From: Hallella seregens ATCC 51272
GTDB lineage: Bacteria > Bacteroidota > Bacteroidia > Bacteroidales > Bacteroidaceae
DNA length: 64,000 bases
Assembly (NCBI RefSeq): GCF_000518545.1
Contig: NZ_JADU01000001.1
Span: forward strand, 310,001-374,000
Direction: 5' to 3'
The notes beneath the pieces are model-generated. The model was not told the origin of the DNA. It searched no databases and was given only the letters and a program-made list of their open reading frames with translations. This document shows positions 8,584 to 17,765 of the stretch, in pieces. Made by a program: the position numbers and the translations under genes. Each line of letters opens with the position of its first letter. Position 1 is the first letter of the stretch.

Positions 8584-9996
8584 CTATCCGAAGAGGGCGC
8601 GGAGGGCCTCCTCGACCTTGCGCACGGGGTGGAGCTCTATGGAGAATCTGTGGGCGTTGAGGCTCTTGAGGTGGTAGGCGGGCAGGATGATGTGGCCGAA
8701 ACCGAGCTTCTCGGCCTCGGCGATGCGCTGCTCCACGCGGCTCACGGGCCGCACCTCGCCGCTCAGTCCCACCTCTCCGCACATGCACCAGCCGGGCTCA
8801 ATGGGGGTATCTACGTTGCTCGAGAGCACGGCGGCAATGACGCTCAGGTCCATGGCCATGTCGGTGACGCGCAGCCCGCCGGCGATGTTGAGGAACACGT
8901 CTTTCTGCATGAGCTTGAAGCCCACCCGTTTTTCGAGCACGGCCAGCAGCATGTTGAGCCGCCGTTGGTCGAAGCCCGTGGCCGAGCGTTGCGGCGTGCC
9001 GTAGGCCGCAGAGGACACCAAGGCCTGGGTCTCGACCAGGAAAGGGCGCACGCCCTCGATGGCCGAACTGATGGCTACGCCCGAGAGACCCTCGTGGTCT
9101 TCGGTGAGCAGCAGCTCCGAGGGGTTGCTCACCTGGCGCAGTCCGTCCTGCCGCATTTCGTAGATGCCCAGCTCGGAGGTGCTGCCAAAGCGGTTCTTGA
9201 TGCTGCGCAGAATGCGGTACATGTAGTGCTGGTCGCCCTCAAACTGCACCACTGTGTCCACAATGTGCTCCAGTATCTTGGGCCCGGCCAGCGTGCCCTC
9301 CTTGTTGATGTGGCCGATGAGCACCACGGGCACACCGCTGGTCTTGGCAAAACGCAGCAGGGCGGCCGCACACTCGCGCACCTGCGTGACGCTGCCCGGC
9401 GAGGAGTCTACGGTCTCGGTAGCCATGGTCTGGATGGAGTCGATGACCACCAGCTCGGGCCTCACCTCCTCGACGTGGCTGAAAACGTGCTCGAGCGAGG
9501 TTTCGCAGAGGATGAAAATAGAGTCGGGATGGGCGGGGTTCAGGCGTTCGGCGCGCATCTTGATTTGGTGGGCGCTCTCCTCTCCGCTCACGTAGAGGAT
9601 GTGGCGTTCGGGCATGGCGAGGATGGTTTGCAGCGTGAGGGTGGACTTGCCGATGCCCGGTTCGCCGCCCAGCAACACGATGCTGCCCGGCACGATGCCG
9701 CCGCCGAGCACGCGGTTGAGCTCTGCATCGTGGGTGTCGATACGGGGTTCGTCCCTGGATGAAATCTCCTGCAGCCGCACGGGACGGCTTGCAGAACCCG
9801 CGTGGGCGTGGGCGGCCGTGTCGCCGCGGCGCAGCGTCATGGCCGCGTTGCGGGCCGCATGGGTGCCGCTGCCAGCCGCCACCTTGATTTCCTTAAACGT
9901 AGACCACTCGCCGCACGAGGGGCATTTGCCCAGCCATTTGGCCGACTCGTAGCCGCAATGGCTGCATACATACATTGTCTTGTCCTTTGCCATCAT
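8584..9996 (-). CDS. radA: DNA repair protein RadA
   Basis: RecA-like ATPase that promotes branch migration during recombination. The 470 residues show the family order: an N-terminal C4 zinc finger (Cys11, Cys14, Cys25, Cys28), Walker A GGEPGIGKSTL near residue 105, the RadA-specific KNRFG motif near residue 270, and a C-terminal Lon-protease-like domain. Two ATGs (9996 and 9993) are adjacent; either works. The promoter 50 bases upstream is a perfect TTTG-N19-TACTTTTG and overlaps the promoter of the divergent lipoprotein gene. Confidence 0.97.
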   Translation of the reverse strand: MMAKDKTMYVCSHCGYESAKWLGKCPSCGEWSTFKEIKVAAGSGTHAARNAAMTLRRGDTAAHAHAGSASRPVRLQEISSRDEPRIDTHDAELNRVLGGGIVPGSIVLLGGEPGIGKSTLTLQTILAMPERHILYVSGEESAHQIKMRAERLNPAHPDSIFILCETSLEHVFSHVEEVRPELVVIDSIQTMATETVDSSPGSVTQVRECAAALLRFAKTSGVPVVLIGHINKEGTLAGPKILEHIVDTVVQFEGDQHYMYRILRSIKNRFGSTSELGIYEMRQDGLRQVSNPSELLLTEDHEGLSGVAISSAIEGVRPFLVETQALVSSAAYGTPQRSATGFDQRRLNMLLAVLEKRVGFKLMQKDVFLNIAGGLRVTDMAMDLSVIAAVLSSNVDTPIEPGWCMCGEVGLSGEVRPVSRVEQRIAEAEKLGFGHIILPAYHLKSLNAHRFSIELHPVRKVEEALRALFG

Positions 9997-10045
9997 GAAT
10001 GTGCACCCCGTCAGGCGGATGCCGTTTGCCGGATGTTAATCGCTG

Positions 10046-10076
10046 CAAAAGTACCATTTTTTTCTGTAGTTGCAAA
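10046..10076 (-). promoter_or_regulatory. radA promoter (perfect -33/-7)
   Basis: Minus strand: TTTG at 10076-10073, a 19-base spacer, and TACTTTTG at 10053-10046. This is an exact Bacteroidetes consensus. Confidence 0.8.
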
Positions 10077-10093
10077 AATAATGCTTAACTTTG
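10063..10093 (+). promoter_or_regulatory. Promoter of the 10101 lipoprotein gene
   Basis: TAACTTTG at 10086-10093 with TCTG at 10063-10066 (19-base spacer). Only 7 bases separate the -7 box from the ATG, so the mRNA would be nearly leaderless. The -33 part overlaps the radA promoter. Confidence 0.7.
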
Positions 10094-10100
10094 CAACGCA

Positions 10101-11027
10101 ATGAATAAGCTCTATTCCCTCATCGTTGCCGCCGTCATGGCGGCTGTCGCGGGCTCCTGCGGCCCCTCGGCGCAGGAACGGCAGCGGCTCAGTCGGGCCG
10201 AACGCCGGGCCTTGGCCCGCCAGGACTCGGCCGCGCTGAAGATTGCCACCACACCCACGATGGACTGTCTGCCGCTGTTTGTCGGTGTGGACGACAGCCT
10301 GTTCCGGGCTGCCGGCGTGGACGTGCGTCTGCGTGCGCGCAGTTCGCAGATGGACGGCGACACCCTCATCGCCGGCGGACACGTGGAGGGCGTGGCGACC
10401 GACCTGGTGCGCACTGAGCGGCTGCGTCGCAAGGGCACGCCGCTGCGCTATGTGGCCGCCACCAACGCCCAGTGGCAGCTCGTGGCCAACCGCCTGGCCC
10501 GCGTGCAGGAACTGAAGCAACTCTCCGACAAGATGATAGCCATGACCCGCCATTCGGCCACCGACTGGCTGGCCGACATGGCCGTAGACAGCGCGAAGCC
10601 CAAGCACGACGTGTACCGCATACAGGTGAACGACGTGCATGTGCGGTTGCGCATGCTGCTCAACAACGAGATGGACGCCATGCTGCTTCCCGAGCCCCAG
10701 GCCACCGTGGCCCGTCTGCACCGCAACCCGGTTCTGATGGACAGCCGCGATAAGGGCCTTCGGCTGGGTGTTATCGCCTTCAGCGAGCGTGCCCTCAAGG
10801 ACAAGCGGCGCCGGCGGCAGCTGCAACTCTTCGTGAAAGCGTACAACCAAGCGTGCGACTCCATCAACCGCAACGGCATGGCCCGCTACGCCGCCGTCAT
10901 CCGCAAGTACATGGATGTGGATGGCAAGACCATAGCCGCCCTGCCCCGGTTGCACTATGCCCATGCCGCCGCGCCGCGCCCCGGGGACGTGGAGCGGGCC
11001 CGCCGACGCAACGGCACGGGCTCATGA
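10101..11027 (+). CDS. Substrate-binding-protein-like lipoprotein
   Basis: The protein has 308 residues. A lipoprotein signal (MNKLYSLIVAAVMAAVAGSC) ends in lipobox VAGSC. The body resembles periplasmic binding proteins of the NMT1/THI5-like type II fold: TTPTMDCLPLFVGVDDSLF near the N-terminus, a central hinge, then LGVIAFSERALKD. No permease or ATPase gene is adjacent, so the ligand is unknown and a non-transport role is possible. The ATG lies 7 bases after the -7 box and no later start keeps the signal peptide. The TPR gene begins 25 bases downstream, suggesting an operon. Confidence 0.7.
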   Translation: MNKLYSLIVAAVMAAVAGSCGPSAQERQRLSRAERRALARQDSAALKIATTPTMDCLPLFVGVDDSLFRAAGVDVRLRARSSQMDGDTLIAGGHVEGVATDLVRTERLRRKGTPLRYVAATNAQWQLVANRLARVQELKQLSDKMIAMTRHSATDWLADMAVDSAKPKHDVYRIQVNDVHVRLRMLLNNEMDAMLLPEPQATVARLHRNPVLMDSRDKGLRLGVIAFSERALKDKRRRRQLQLFVKAYNQACDSINRNGMARYAAVIRKYMDVDGKTIAALPRLHYAHAAAPRPGDVERARRRNGTGS

Positions 11028-11052
11028 CCAACGCTCATACCCACCTATTGAT

Positions 11053-13260
11053 ATGGAACATCATCAGCAACACGGCGACTGGAACGCCCAGCAGGAGACG
11101 CTGCGACAGCTGCGTCGCCGCATGGCCGACGGCGGCACCCTGGGCGAGGCCCTGCGTGCCGCCCGCCGGTTTGTCGAAGACCATCATTACGATGCGCAGC
11201 GCACGCGCCTGGAAGAGATAGAGGCCGACTACCGGCTGATGTGCGACTTCCTGCTACGGGGCTATCCCGACGCCAAGCGCGAGGAGCTCTACGGGCAGCT
11301 GTTCCGGCGGCTTTACCGGCTGGTGCGCGACATTGAGCTTGACGGCCTGACGGCCCACGATGCCCGTCTCGCCGTTCATGTGCAGCACCGCGACGGCCTG
11401 ACGTTCGAGACCGAGGCCATCCGCCGGCAGCTTGAGGCCTTTGTCTCGGACGTGGCCGTGAGCTCGCTGGAGCCCGACGAGGCCCGGCAGTCGCGGCTCC
11501 GCGCCGTCTACGACGCCCACCATGCCTATACGCAGCGGCTGTTCGACGCCATGGTCTTCTCTCATCAGTGGAGCCGTGATTTCGGTCGCGACATGGCCGA
11601 GCTGCTCGTCTCGCCCACGGTCGACGCGGCCGATGCCCAGCTGCTGGTCACGGCCCTCATGCTTGGGGCCATGAATCAGGGCGACCCCGAACGGCTGCTG
11701 GCCTTGACCGAGGTCTACGCCATGGCCCAGGACGAGCACGTGCGCCAGCGGGCCTTGGTGGGATGGGCCTTTGCCCTGGACGACGAGGTGCTGGCCTTGT
11801 TCCCCCGGGTGGCGGCCCGCGTGCGCTATCTGCTCGATGCGCAGAACGTGCGCCAAGAGCTGTTGGAGCTGCAGATGCAGGTGGTCTACTGCCGAAATGC
11901 CGAGCGCGACCACGCCCGCTTGCAGCAGGACGTCATGCCCACGTTGATGAAGAACCGGAATCTGGAGATTACCCGCTTCGGCATCAAGGAGAAAGACGAG
12001 GACGCGCTCGAGGACATCCTGCATCCAGATGCGGCCGACAAGAAGATGGAGGAGATGGAGCGCAGCATCCGGAAGATGATGGACATGCGCCGGCAGGGGG
12101 CCGACATCTACTTCGGCGGCTTCTCGCAGATGAAGCGTTTCTCCTTTTTCTATACGCTGAGCAACTGGTTTGTGCCCTTCTCGCCCGACCATCCGCAGCT
12201 GCGCCACCTGCCCACCGAACTGCTGGGCTCGGCTTTCATGGCCCATCTGTTCCAGTCGGGCCCGTTCTGCGACTCCGACAAATACAGCTTTGCCTTGGGA
12301 CTTTCCACCGTGTTTGCCAATCTTCCGGCCAACATCCGCGAGATGTTGCTGCGCGGCGAGGCCACGATGGAGATTGCGGGCGACGGCGAGACCGACCTGC
12401 AGTCGCCGGCCTACGTGCGGCGCATGTACCTGCAAGACCTCTATCGTTTCTTCCGCCTGTCGGACTTTCGGACGAGCTTTGCCGACCCCTTTGCCGACTC
12501 ACGCTTCCTGCTGATGCAGCGCGGCGTGTGCCTCGGCCGCATGGGCGAGGAGGCGCGGCGCGTGCAGCGGTTCCTGCTCAAGCAGCAGATGTACGGGGCG
12601 CTGTCCGCGCTTTTCTACGCTTACAAGCAGACCGACCGCCCCGACGACATGCGCATGGAGGCCCTGCTCTGCATGCACGAGGGGCAGTATTTCCAGGCAC
12701 AGGCCCTCTACGCCCGTCTGTGCGAGCTGCAGCCCGACGACGAGCAGGCCGTGCGGGGCTATGCCCGCGCCAGCTTCAGGGTGGAGGACTATCACGAGGC
12801 GGCCGAGCGTTATGGATGGCTTTGCGAACGCCATCCCGACCAGCCCCAGCTGGCGCTCAGCCAAGCCATCGCGCTCATCAACGACGGACGGGCAGAAGAG
12901 GGGCAAAAGATGCTCTTCCGCCTGGCCTACGAGCAGCCCGACAACCTGAACGTGGAGCGTGCACTGGCCTGGGGCCACCTGTGGCTGGGGCATGCCGACC
13001 AGGCCGCCCGACACTATCGGCACATTGTGGAGAGCAAGGAGTGCACGCCGGCCGACTGCCTGAATGCGGGCTACGCCCAGTGGTTCATGGGACATGGCGG
13101 CGAGGCCGTGGAGCTGATGAAGCGCTGGACGGCCATGAGCCGTGACAAGGGACAACCTGTGCCCGATGTGCTCGCCCAGTTTCAGAAAGACGCCGCCCTG
13201 CTCGACGTGTACGGCATTCCGGCCGTAGACCGCCGCCTGATTGCCGGGCTGGTGGAGTAA
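11053..13260 (+). CDS. Large TPR-repeat protein, conserved hypothetical
   Basis: 735 residues, cytoplasmic by appearance (no signal peptide or membrane segment). The first 500 residues are helical and charged with no recognised domain. From about residue 515 there are tetratricopeptide-like helix pairs (GQYFQAQALYARLCELQPDD, YHEAAERYGWLCERHPDQPQ, repeating about every 34 residues), which mediate protein contacts. ATG 11053 is chosen because upstream in-frame starts overlap the previous gene. Its role is not known; the operon with a binding-protein-like lipoprotein is the only clue. Confidence 0.75.
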   Translation: MEHHQQHGDWNAQQETLRQLRRRMADGGTLGEALRAARRFVEDHHYDAQRTRLEEIEADYRLMCDFLLRGYPDAKREELYGQLFRRLYRLVRDIELDGLTAHDARLAVHVQHRDGLTFETEAIRRQLEAFVSDVAVSSLEPDEARQSRLRAVYDAHHAYTQRLFDAMVFSHQWSRDFGRDMAELLVSPTVDAADAQLLVTALMLGAMNQGDPERLLALTEVYAMAQDEHVRQRALVGWAFALDDEVLALFPRVAARVRYLLDAQNVRQELLELQMQVVYCRNAERDHARLQQDVMPTLMKNRNLEITRFGIKEKDEDALEDILHPDAADKKMEEMERSIRKMMDMRRQGADIYFGGFSQMKRFSFFYTLSNWFVPFSPDHPQLRHLPTELLGSAFMAHLFQSGPFCDSDKYSFALGLSTVFANLPANIREMLLRGEATMEIAGDGETDLQSPAYVRRMYLQDLYRFFRLSDFRTSFADPFADSRFLLMQRGVCLGRMGEEARRVQRFLLKQQMYGALSALFYAYKQTDRPDDMRMEALLCMHEGQYFQAQALYARLCELQPDDEQAVRGYARASFRVEDYHEAAERYGWLCERHPDQPQLALSQAIALINDGRAEEGQKMLFRLAYEQPDNLNVERALAWGHLWLGHADQAARHYRHIVESKECTPADCLNAGYAQWFMGHGGEAVELMKRWTAMSRDKGQPVPDVLAQFQKDAALLDVYGIPAVDRRLIAGLVE

Positions 13261-13298
13261 ATACCTGCGCTTTCGCCTCACTTCGTTTCTAAAAAGCA

Positions 13299-13338
13299 GC
13301 AAGCCCTGCCCTTGGACGGTTCCAAAGGCAGGGCTTGC
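13299..13338. terminator. Bidirectional terminator between TPR gene and rho
   Basis: GCAAGCCCTGCC and GGCAGGGCTTGC form a perfect 12-bp stem around a 16-base loop, between two convergent genes. Confidence 0.8.
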
Positions 13339-13364
13339 GCTGTGTGGATGGGACAGCGGCGGGG

Positions 13365-15368
13365 CTATCCGTTCATCGACATGAGGAACTCTGCATTGTC
13401 GTGCGTGGTCTGCATGCGGTCGTGAATGGAGTTCATGGCCTCGATGGGATTCATGTCGGAAATGTACTTGCGCAGAATCCACATGCGGTCGAGCGTGGTC
13501 TTGTCCTGCAGCAGGTCGTCGCGCCGCGTGCTCGACGCCACGAGGTTGACCGACGGGAAGATGCGCTTGTTCGAGAGCGAGCGGTCGAGTTGCAGCTCCA
13601 TGTTGCCGGTTCCCTTGAACTCTTCAAAGATCACCTCGTCCATCTTCGAGCCCGTGTCGATGAGGGCCGTGGCGATGATGGTGAGCGAACCGCCGCCCTC
13701 GATGTTGCGGGCAGCGCCGAAGAACCGCTTGGGCTTCTGCAGGGCGTTGGCGTCCACACCGCCGGTGAGCACCTTGCCGCTGGCCGGCGACACCGTGTTG
13801 TAGGCGCGGGCCAGACGGGTGATGGAGTCGAGGAATATCACGACGTCGTGCCCGCACTCCACCATGCGCTTGGCTTTCTCGAGCACGATGCCGGCAATCT
13901 TCACGTGGCGTTCGGCCGGCTCGTCGAAGGTTGAGGCAATGACCTCGGCATTGACGGTGCGTGCCATGTCGGTCACCTCCTCCGGCCGCTCGTCGATGAG
14001 CAGCATCATGAGGTAAGCCTCCGGGTGGTTGGCGGCGATGGCGTTGGCAATGTTCTTCATCAAGATAGTCTTACCGGTCTTGGGTTGGGCCACGATGAGG
14101 GCGCGCTGCCCCTTGCCGATGGGGGAGAACAGGTCCACGATGCGCGTGGAGAGGTTGGTGGTGGCGGGGTCGCCGCAGAGCGAGAACTTCTCTTCGGGGA
14201 AGAGAGGAGTGAGGTGCTCGAAAGGCATGCGGTCGCGAATCTCGGACGGCAGCCGGCCGTTGATTTTGTCGATGCTCGTCAGCGGGAAGTATTTCTCGCC
14301 TTCGCGGGGCGGCCGCACGTGGCACTGCACCACGTCGCCGGTCTTCAGACCGTAGTGCTTGATTTGGTTGCCAACCACGTAGATGTCGTCGGGCGAGGAG
14401 AGATAGTTGTAGTCGCTGGAGCGCAGGAATCCGTAGCCGTCGGGCATAATCTCGAGCACGCCGTTGGCTGCAATCAGTTCGGAGAAGTCGTAAGGTGACT
14501 GTGCGCCATTGCCCGAGGGCAGCTCCATGGGCTGCTGATAAGCCGGAACGGCGGGCTGCGGGTAGGGAGTCGTGGGGTTGTCGAACATGTCGTAGTTGGG
14601 TACGGCCCCTTGATCTTCGATGGGCAGGTCGACGACGGGGATAAAGTCGGTGCCGTCGGCGGGATCGCCGCCCCAGATGCCGTCGGGTGCGGGCTCGGCA
14701 TTGTCGCCGTTAGACTCGTTGTGCATCTTGACCTTGGCTTGCAGCTGGGCTATCAGGTCGCTACTGTCGCCCTCGCTGTCTTCGTTCTTCCTGGTGGCAA
14801 AGGTGGCTTCGGGGATAAAGTCGGCGTCGAGCTGCCCGTTTGTATTGTCGTTGGTGTCTTCGTCCTCAGGCTCCCCGCCGTTGTCCTTGTCCGTGTAGGC
14901 GGTGCCGCGTGCAGCCTCAATCTCGGCAATGAGTTCGCGCTCACGCTTGGTCTTGGGTCCGCGGTGCTTGGGCAGTGCGGCCAGTTCGGCCTCCAGAGCC
15001 TTGATGTGGTCGTTGTCCGTCTCCTCGGCGGCGGCGGGCTGCTCGGCCGGTTTTTCGGCAACTTGGGGCAGGTCTTTGAAGAGCTGCTGCGGGGCGTTGG
15101 CTGCCTTGCTTTTCTTGGTATCGAAGTTCTCTCCCTCTTTGCCTTTCACGGAATAGACGCGGTCGGTCTCCTGTCTTGCAATGCGCGTGCGCTTGCGCTT
15201 GGAAGAGCCAAGTGGGTTTTTGTTGCCTTCCTCGTCGGCTTGCTTGTCCAGAATAGCATAAATGAGCTGTTCCTGGTCGCCGTGGTCCTGCGGATTGAGG
15301 TCAAGCTGATGCGCAATATCTTCGAGCTCGGAGATACTTTTAGCTAATAATTCGTCTTTGCTATACAT
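13365..15368 (-). CDS. rho: Transcription termination factor Rho with long disordered insert
   Basis: Hexameric RNA helicase that ends transcription. It has 667 residues against about 420 in E. coli. Order: Rho_N helical domain (residues 1-45), about 240 residues of low-complexity sequence rich in Asp, Glu, Asn, Gln, Pro and Lys, the cold-shock RNA-binding domain from about 300 ([12 protein letters not shown]), then the RecA-like ATPase with Walker A AQPKTGKT near 425 and the central-pore segment TGGVDANAL near 535. Catalytic parts look intact, so the protein should be active. The insert is typical of Bacteroidetes Rho; in Bacteroides thetaiotaomicron such a region has been linked to condensate formation. 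The 5' leader of about 75 bases is AT-rich. Confidence 0.97.
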   Translation of the reverse strand: MYSKDELLAKSISELEDIAHQLDLNPQDHGDQEQLIYAILDKQADEEGNKNPLGSSKRKRTRIARQETDRVYSVKGKEGENFDTKKSKAANAPQQLFKDLPQVAEKPAEQPAAAEETDNDHIKALEAELAALPKHRGPKTKRERELIAEIEAARGTAYTDKDNGGEPEDEDTNDNTNGQLDADFIPEATFATRKNEDSEGDSSDLIAQLQAKVKMHNESNGDNAEPAPDGIWGGDPADGTDFIPVVDLPIEDQGAVPNYDMFDNPTTPYPQPAVPAYQQPMELPSGNGAQSPYDFSELIAANGVLEIMPDGYGFLRSSDYNYLSSPDDIYVVGNQIKHYGLKTGDVVQCHVRPPREGEKYFPLTSIDKINGRLPSEIRDRMPFEHLTPLFPEEKFSLCGDPATTNLSTRIVDLFSPIGKGQRALIVAQPKTGKTILMKNIANAIAANHPEAYLMMLLIDERPEEVTDMARTVNAEVIASTFDEPAERHVKIAGIVLEKAKRMVECGHDVVIFLDSITRLARAYNTVSPASGKVLTGGVDANALQKPKRFFGAARNIEGGGSLTIIATALIDTGSKMDEVIFEEFKGTGNMELQLDRSLSNKRIFPSVNLVASSTRRDDLLQDKTTLDRMWILRKYISDMNPIEAMNSIHDRMQTTHDNAEFLMSMNG

Positions 15369-15441
15369 ATATTGTATAAAAAATGGTGTTGAAATGAAGA
15401 ATGTTTCCGGGATGGAAACACCCGCTGTGTTGAATTGGTTG

Positions 15442-15449
15442 CAAAGGTA
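15442..15449 (-). promoter_or_regulatory. rho promoter -7 box
   Basis: TACCTTTG on the minus strand, 74 bases before the rho start. No exact -33 TTTG. Confidence 0.6.
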
Positions 15450-15768
15450 CTGAAAAACGATGAGAATGGGCAGACAACGCTGGAATAATTGATAACGATT
15501 AACATATATTAAAGACGAGCGGCTCCTTGGGTGGCGGGCAGTTTGGCAAAGGACAGGAGCATGTGCGGTTTTGCCGTGTGGGGACGGTTCGGAGGCCGGA
15601 CCCTACGCCTATGCCATGCAAGAAATGGCCGGGAGCCTTTCGGGAACTCCCGAAAGCATCACGGGCAAGGCCGCGAGCCCAGCTTGCGGTGCTTTTCAAG
15701 GCCCCGGACACCACGGGGACTTTGCGCTTTCCACGGGAAAGAACGCCCGGCGGCGTGCGGAAACAGCA
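15450..15768. other. Non-coding stretch upstream of rho, with small palindrome
   Basis: No gene is supported here; the open frames on both strands lack family features. It holds a perfect 9-bp inverted repeat with a 2-base loop at 15637-15656 (CTTTCGGGA / TCCCGAAAG) and several short GC-rich inverted repeats up to the rpsA terminator. It does not follow the 22-bp period seen elsewhere. Confidence 0.5.
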
Positions 15769-15801
15769 AGGGCCGCTCCCCTGATGACGGGAAGCGGCCC
15801 T
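15769..15801 (-). terminator. rpsA terminator
   Basis: AGGGCCGCTCCCC pairs with GGGAAGCGGCCCT (13 bp, one mismatch) around a 7-base loop, 33 bases after the rpsA stop. Confidence 0.75.
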
Positions 15802-15833
15802 ATGAGGATTGGCCGTTGGCCTGTGGCCTTGGC

Positions 15834-17612
15834 TTACTTGTTCTTGTCGAGGTCGGCTTTCAGCTTGGCGAGCACGTCGAGGTCGCCGAGCGAAGTGCCG
15901 GCAGCAACATTGTTGATGACGGGAGCGTCGTTCTGCTTGCGGCTGTTTGCAGCAGAGTGGCGGCGCGGCTTGATGTCGTCCTTGCCCTCCTCGAACGTGC
16001 GGGAGTGGGAGAGGATGATGCGACGGCTGTCCTTGTTGAACTCGATGACCTTGAAGGGGAGCTCCTCGCCCTGCTGGGCCTGCGAGCCGTCTTCCTTGGT
16101 GAGGTGCTTCGGTGTGGCAAAGCCCTCGCCGCCCTCGTTCAGGGTAATCACGGCACCCTTGTCCATCATCTCGGTGATCTTGCCCTCGTGAACGGTGCCG
16201 GGCGTGTAGATGCTCTCGTAAACGTCCCAGGGATTGTCCTCGAGCTGCTTGTGGCCGAGGCTGAGGCGGCGGTTCTCCTTGTCGATCTCAAGAACGACAA
16301 CATCGATTGCTGCACCCACGGTGGTGAACTCTGACGGATGCTTCACCTTCTTGGTCCAAGAGAGGTCTGAGATGTGAATCAGGCCGTCGACGCCCTCTTC
16401 GAGCTCGACGAAGATGCCGAAGTTGGTGAAGTTGCGCACCTTGGCAGTGTGTCTGCTGCCCACGGGATACTTCTGCTCGATGGTCTCCCAGGGGTCTTCC
16501 TTGAGCTGCTTGATGCCGAGCGACATCTTGCGTTCCTGGCGGTCGAGGGTCAGAATAACGGCCTCTATCTCGTCGCCCACGTGGAGGAACTCCTGTGCCG
16601 AGCGCAGGTGCTGGCTCCAAGACATCTCGCTGACGTGGATGAGACCCTCTACACCGGGCTGGATTTCCACGAAAGCACCGTAGTCGGCAATCACCACAAC
16701 CTTACCCTTGATGTGGTCGCCCACCTTCAGGTTGGCGTCGAGCGCATCCCAAGGATGCGGCGTGAGCTGCTTCAGACCGAGGGCGATGCGCTTCTTCTCC
16801 TCGTCGAAGTCGAGGATAACGACCTGAATCTTCTGGTCGAGAGCCACCACCTCATGCGGATCGCTGACGCGGCCCCAGGACAGATCGGTGATGTGAACGA
16901 GTCCGTCGACACCGCCGAGGTCGACGAATACGCCGTAGGAGGTGATGTTCTTGACGGTACCCTCGAGCACCTGTCCTTTCTCCAGGTGAGAGATAATTTC
17001 TTTCTTCTGGGCTTCCAGCTCGGCTTCGATGAGCGCCTTGTGGGAAACCACAACGTTGCGGAACTCCTGGTTGATCTTCACAACCTTGAACTCCATGGTC
17101 TTGCCTACGAACACATCGTAGTCGCGTATGGGGTGAACGTCGATCTGGCTGCCGGGGAGGAAAGCTTCGATGCCGAACACATCAACGATCATGCCGCCCT
17201 TGGTGCGGCACTTGATGTAGCCCTGAATAACCTCGTCGTTCTCGAGAGCCTTGTTGATGAGCTCCCAGCTCTTGCTTAAACGAGCCTTTTTGTGAGAGAG
17301 AATGAGCTGGCCTTTCTTGTCCTCCTGGTCCTCTACATAGACCTCAACCTTGTCGCCAACCTTGAGCTCGGGGTTGTAACGGAACTCGGAAGCGGGGATG
17401 ATGCCGTCGCTCTTGTAGCCGATGTTGACCACGACCTCTTTCTTGTCGAGGGAGATTACCGTGCCTTCAACAACCTCGTGCTCCTGAATTTTGTTGAGGG
17501 TTTCGTCGTAGGCCTTCTCGAGGTCTGCCTTGCCGACACTTTTGCCGGCGCCATTTTCAAACTCGTCCCAGTTGAAGTCGTCCAATGGCTGAACGTTCTT
17601 GAAATCAGACAT
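15834..17612 (-). CDS. rpsA: 30S ribosomal protein S1
   Basis: mRNA-binding ribosomal protein. Its 592 residues hold six S1 RNA-binding repeats (roughly 45-110, 125-190, 210-280, 295-365, 380-450 and 465-530); repeats 3-6 show the classic pattern YGVFVDLGGVDGLVH...LSW. In Bacteroidetes, S1 binds A/U-rich leaders in place of strong Shine-Dalgarno pairing, which fits the weak ribosome sites in this window. Start ATG 17612; the promoter box lies 87 bases upstream, leaving a leader with the palindrome GGCGTGGCCACGCC (17670-17683) that could serve autoregulation (inference). Confidence 0.97.
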   Translation of the reverse strand: MSDFKNVQPLDDFNWDEFENGAGKSVGKADLEKAYDETLNKIQEHEVVEGTVISLDKKEVVVNIGYKSDGIIPASEFRYNPELKVGDKVEVYVEDQEDKKGQLILSHKKARLSKSWELINKALENDEVIQGYIKCRTKGGMIVDVFGIEAFLPGSQIDVHPIRDYDVFVGKTMEFKVVKINQEFRNVVVSHKALIEAELEAQKKEIISHLEKGQVLEGTVKNITSYGVFVDLGGVDGLVHITDLSWGRVSDPHEVVALDQKIQVVILDFDEEKKRIALGLKQLTPHPWDALDANLKVGDHIKGKVVVIADYGAFVEIQPGVEGLIHVSEMSWSQHLRSAQEFLHVGDEIEAVILTLDRQERKMSLGIKQLKEDPWETIEQKYPVGSRHTAKVRNFTNFGIFVELEEGVDGLIHISDLSWTKKVKHPSEFTTVGAAIDVVVLEIDKENRRLSLGHKQLEDNPWDVYESIYTPGTVHEGKITEMMDKGAVITLNEGGEGFATPKHLTKEDGSQAQQGEELPFKVIEFNKDSRRIILSHSRTFEEGKDDIKPRRHSAANSRKQNDAPVINNVAAGTSLGDLDVLAKLKADLDKNK

Positions 17613-17698
17613 AAAATTTAAATGTTTTGTAATTAATAAAGTTAGACTTTATGTGAATCATTCGGGCATGGCGTGGCCACGCCCTCGCAAATCGGGGG

Positions 17699-17706
17699 CA
17701 AAGGTA
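17699..17706 (-). promoter_or_regulatory. rpsA promoter -7 box
   Basis: TACCTTTG on the minus strand between tamB and rpsA. The transcript leader of about 85 bases is long for this genome. Confidence 0.6.
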
Positions 17707-17765
17707 CCTTTTTTTTCTGAATCAGAGGGAATTGGGGTGAAAGGAGGGAAAGGCTTTATTCTTTT

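Noticed and set aside
8575..9762. Long open frame antisense to radA
   Set aside because: His/Val/Gly-rich shadow of a conserved gene.
10011..10964. Minus-strand frame antisense to the 10101 lipoprotein
   Set aside because: Shadow frame; the plus-strand gene has a promoter, lipobox and fold match.
15531..16334. Plus-strand frame over the rho-rpsA gap
   Set aside because: It continues antisense into rpsA and crosses the rpsA terminator; no protein features.
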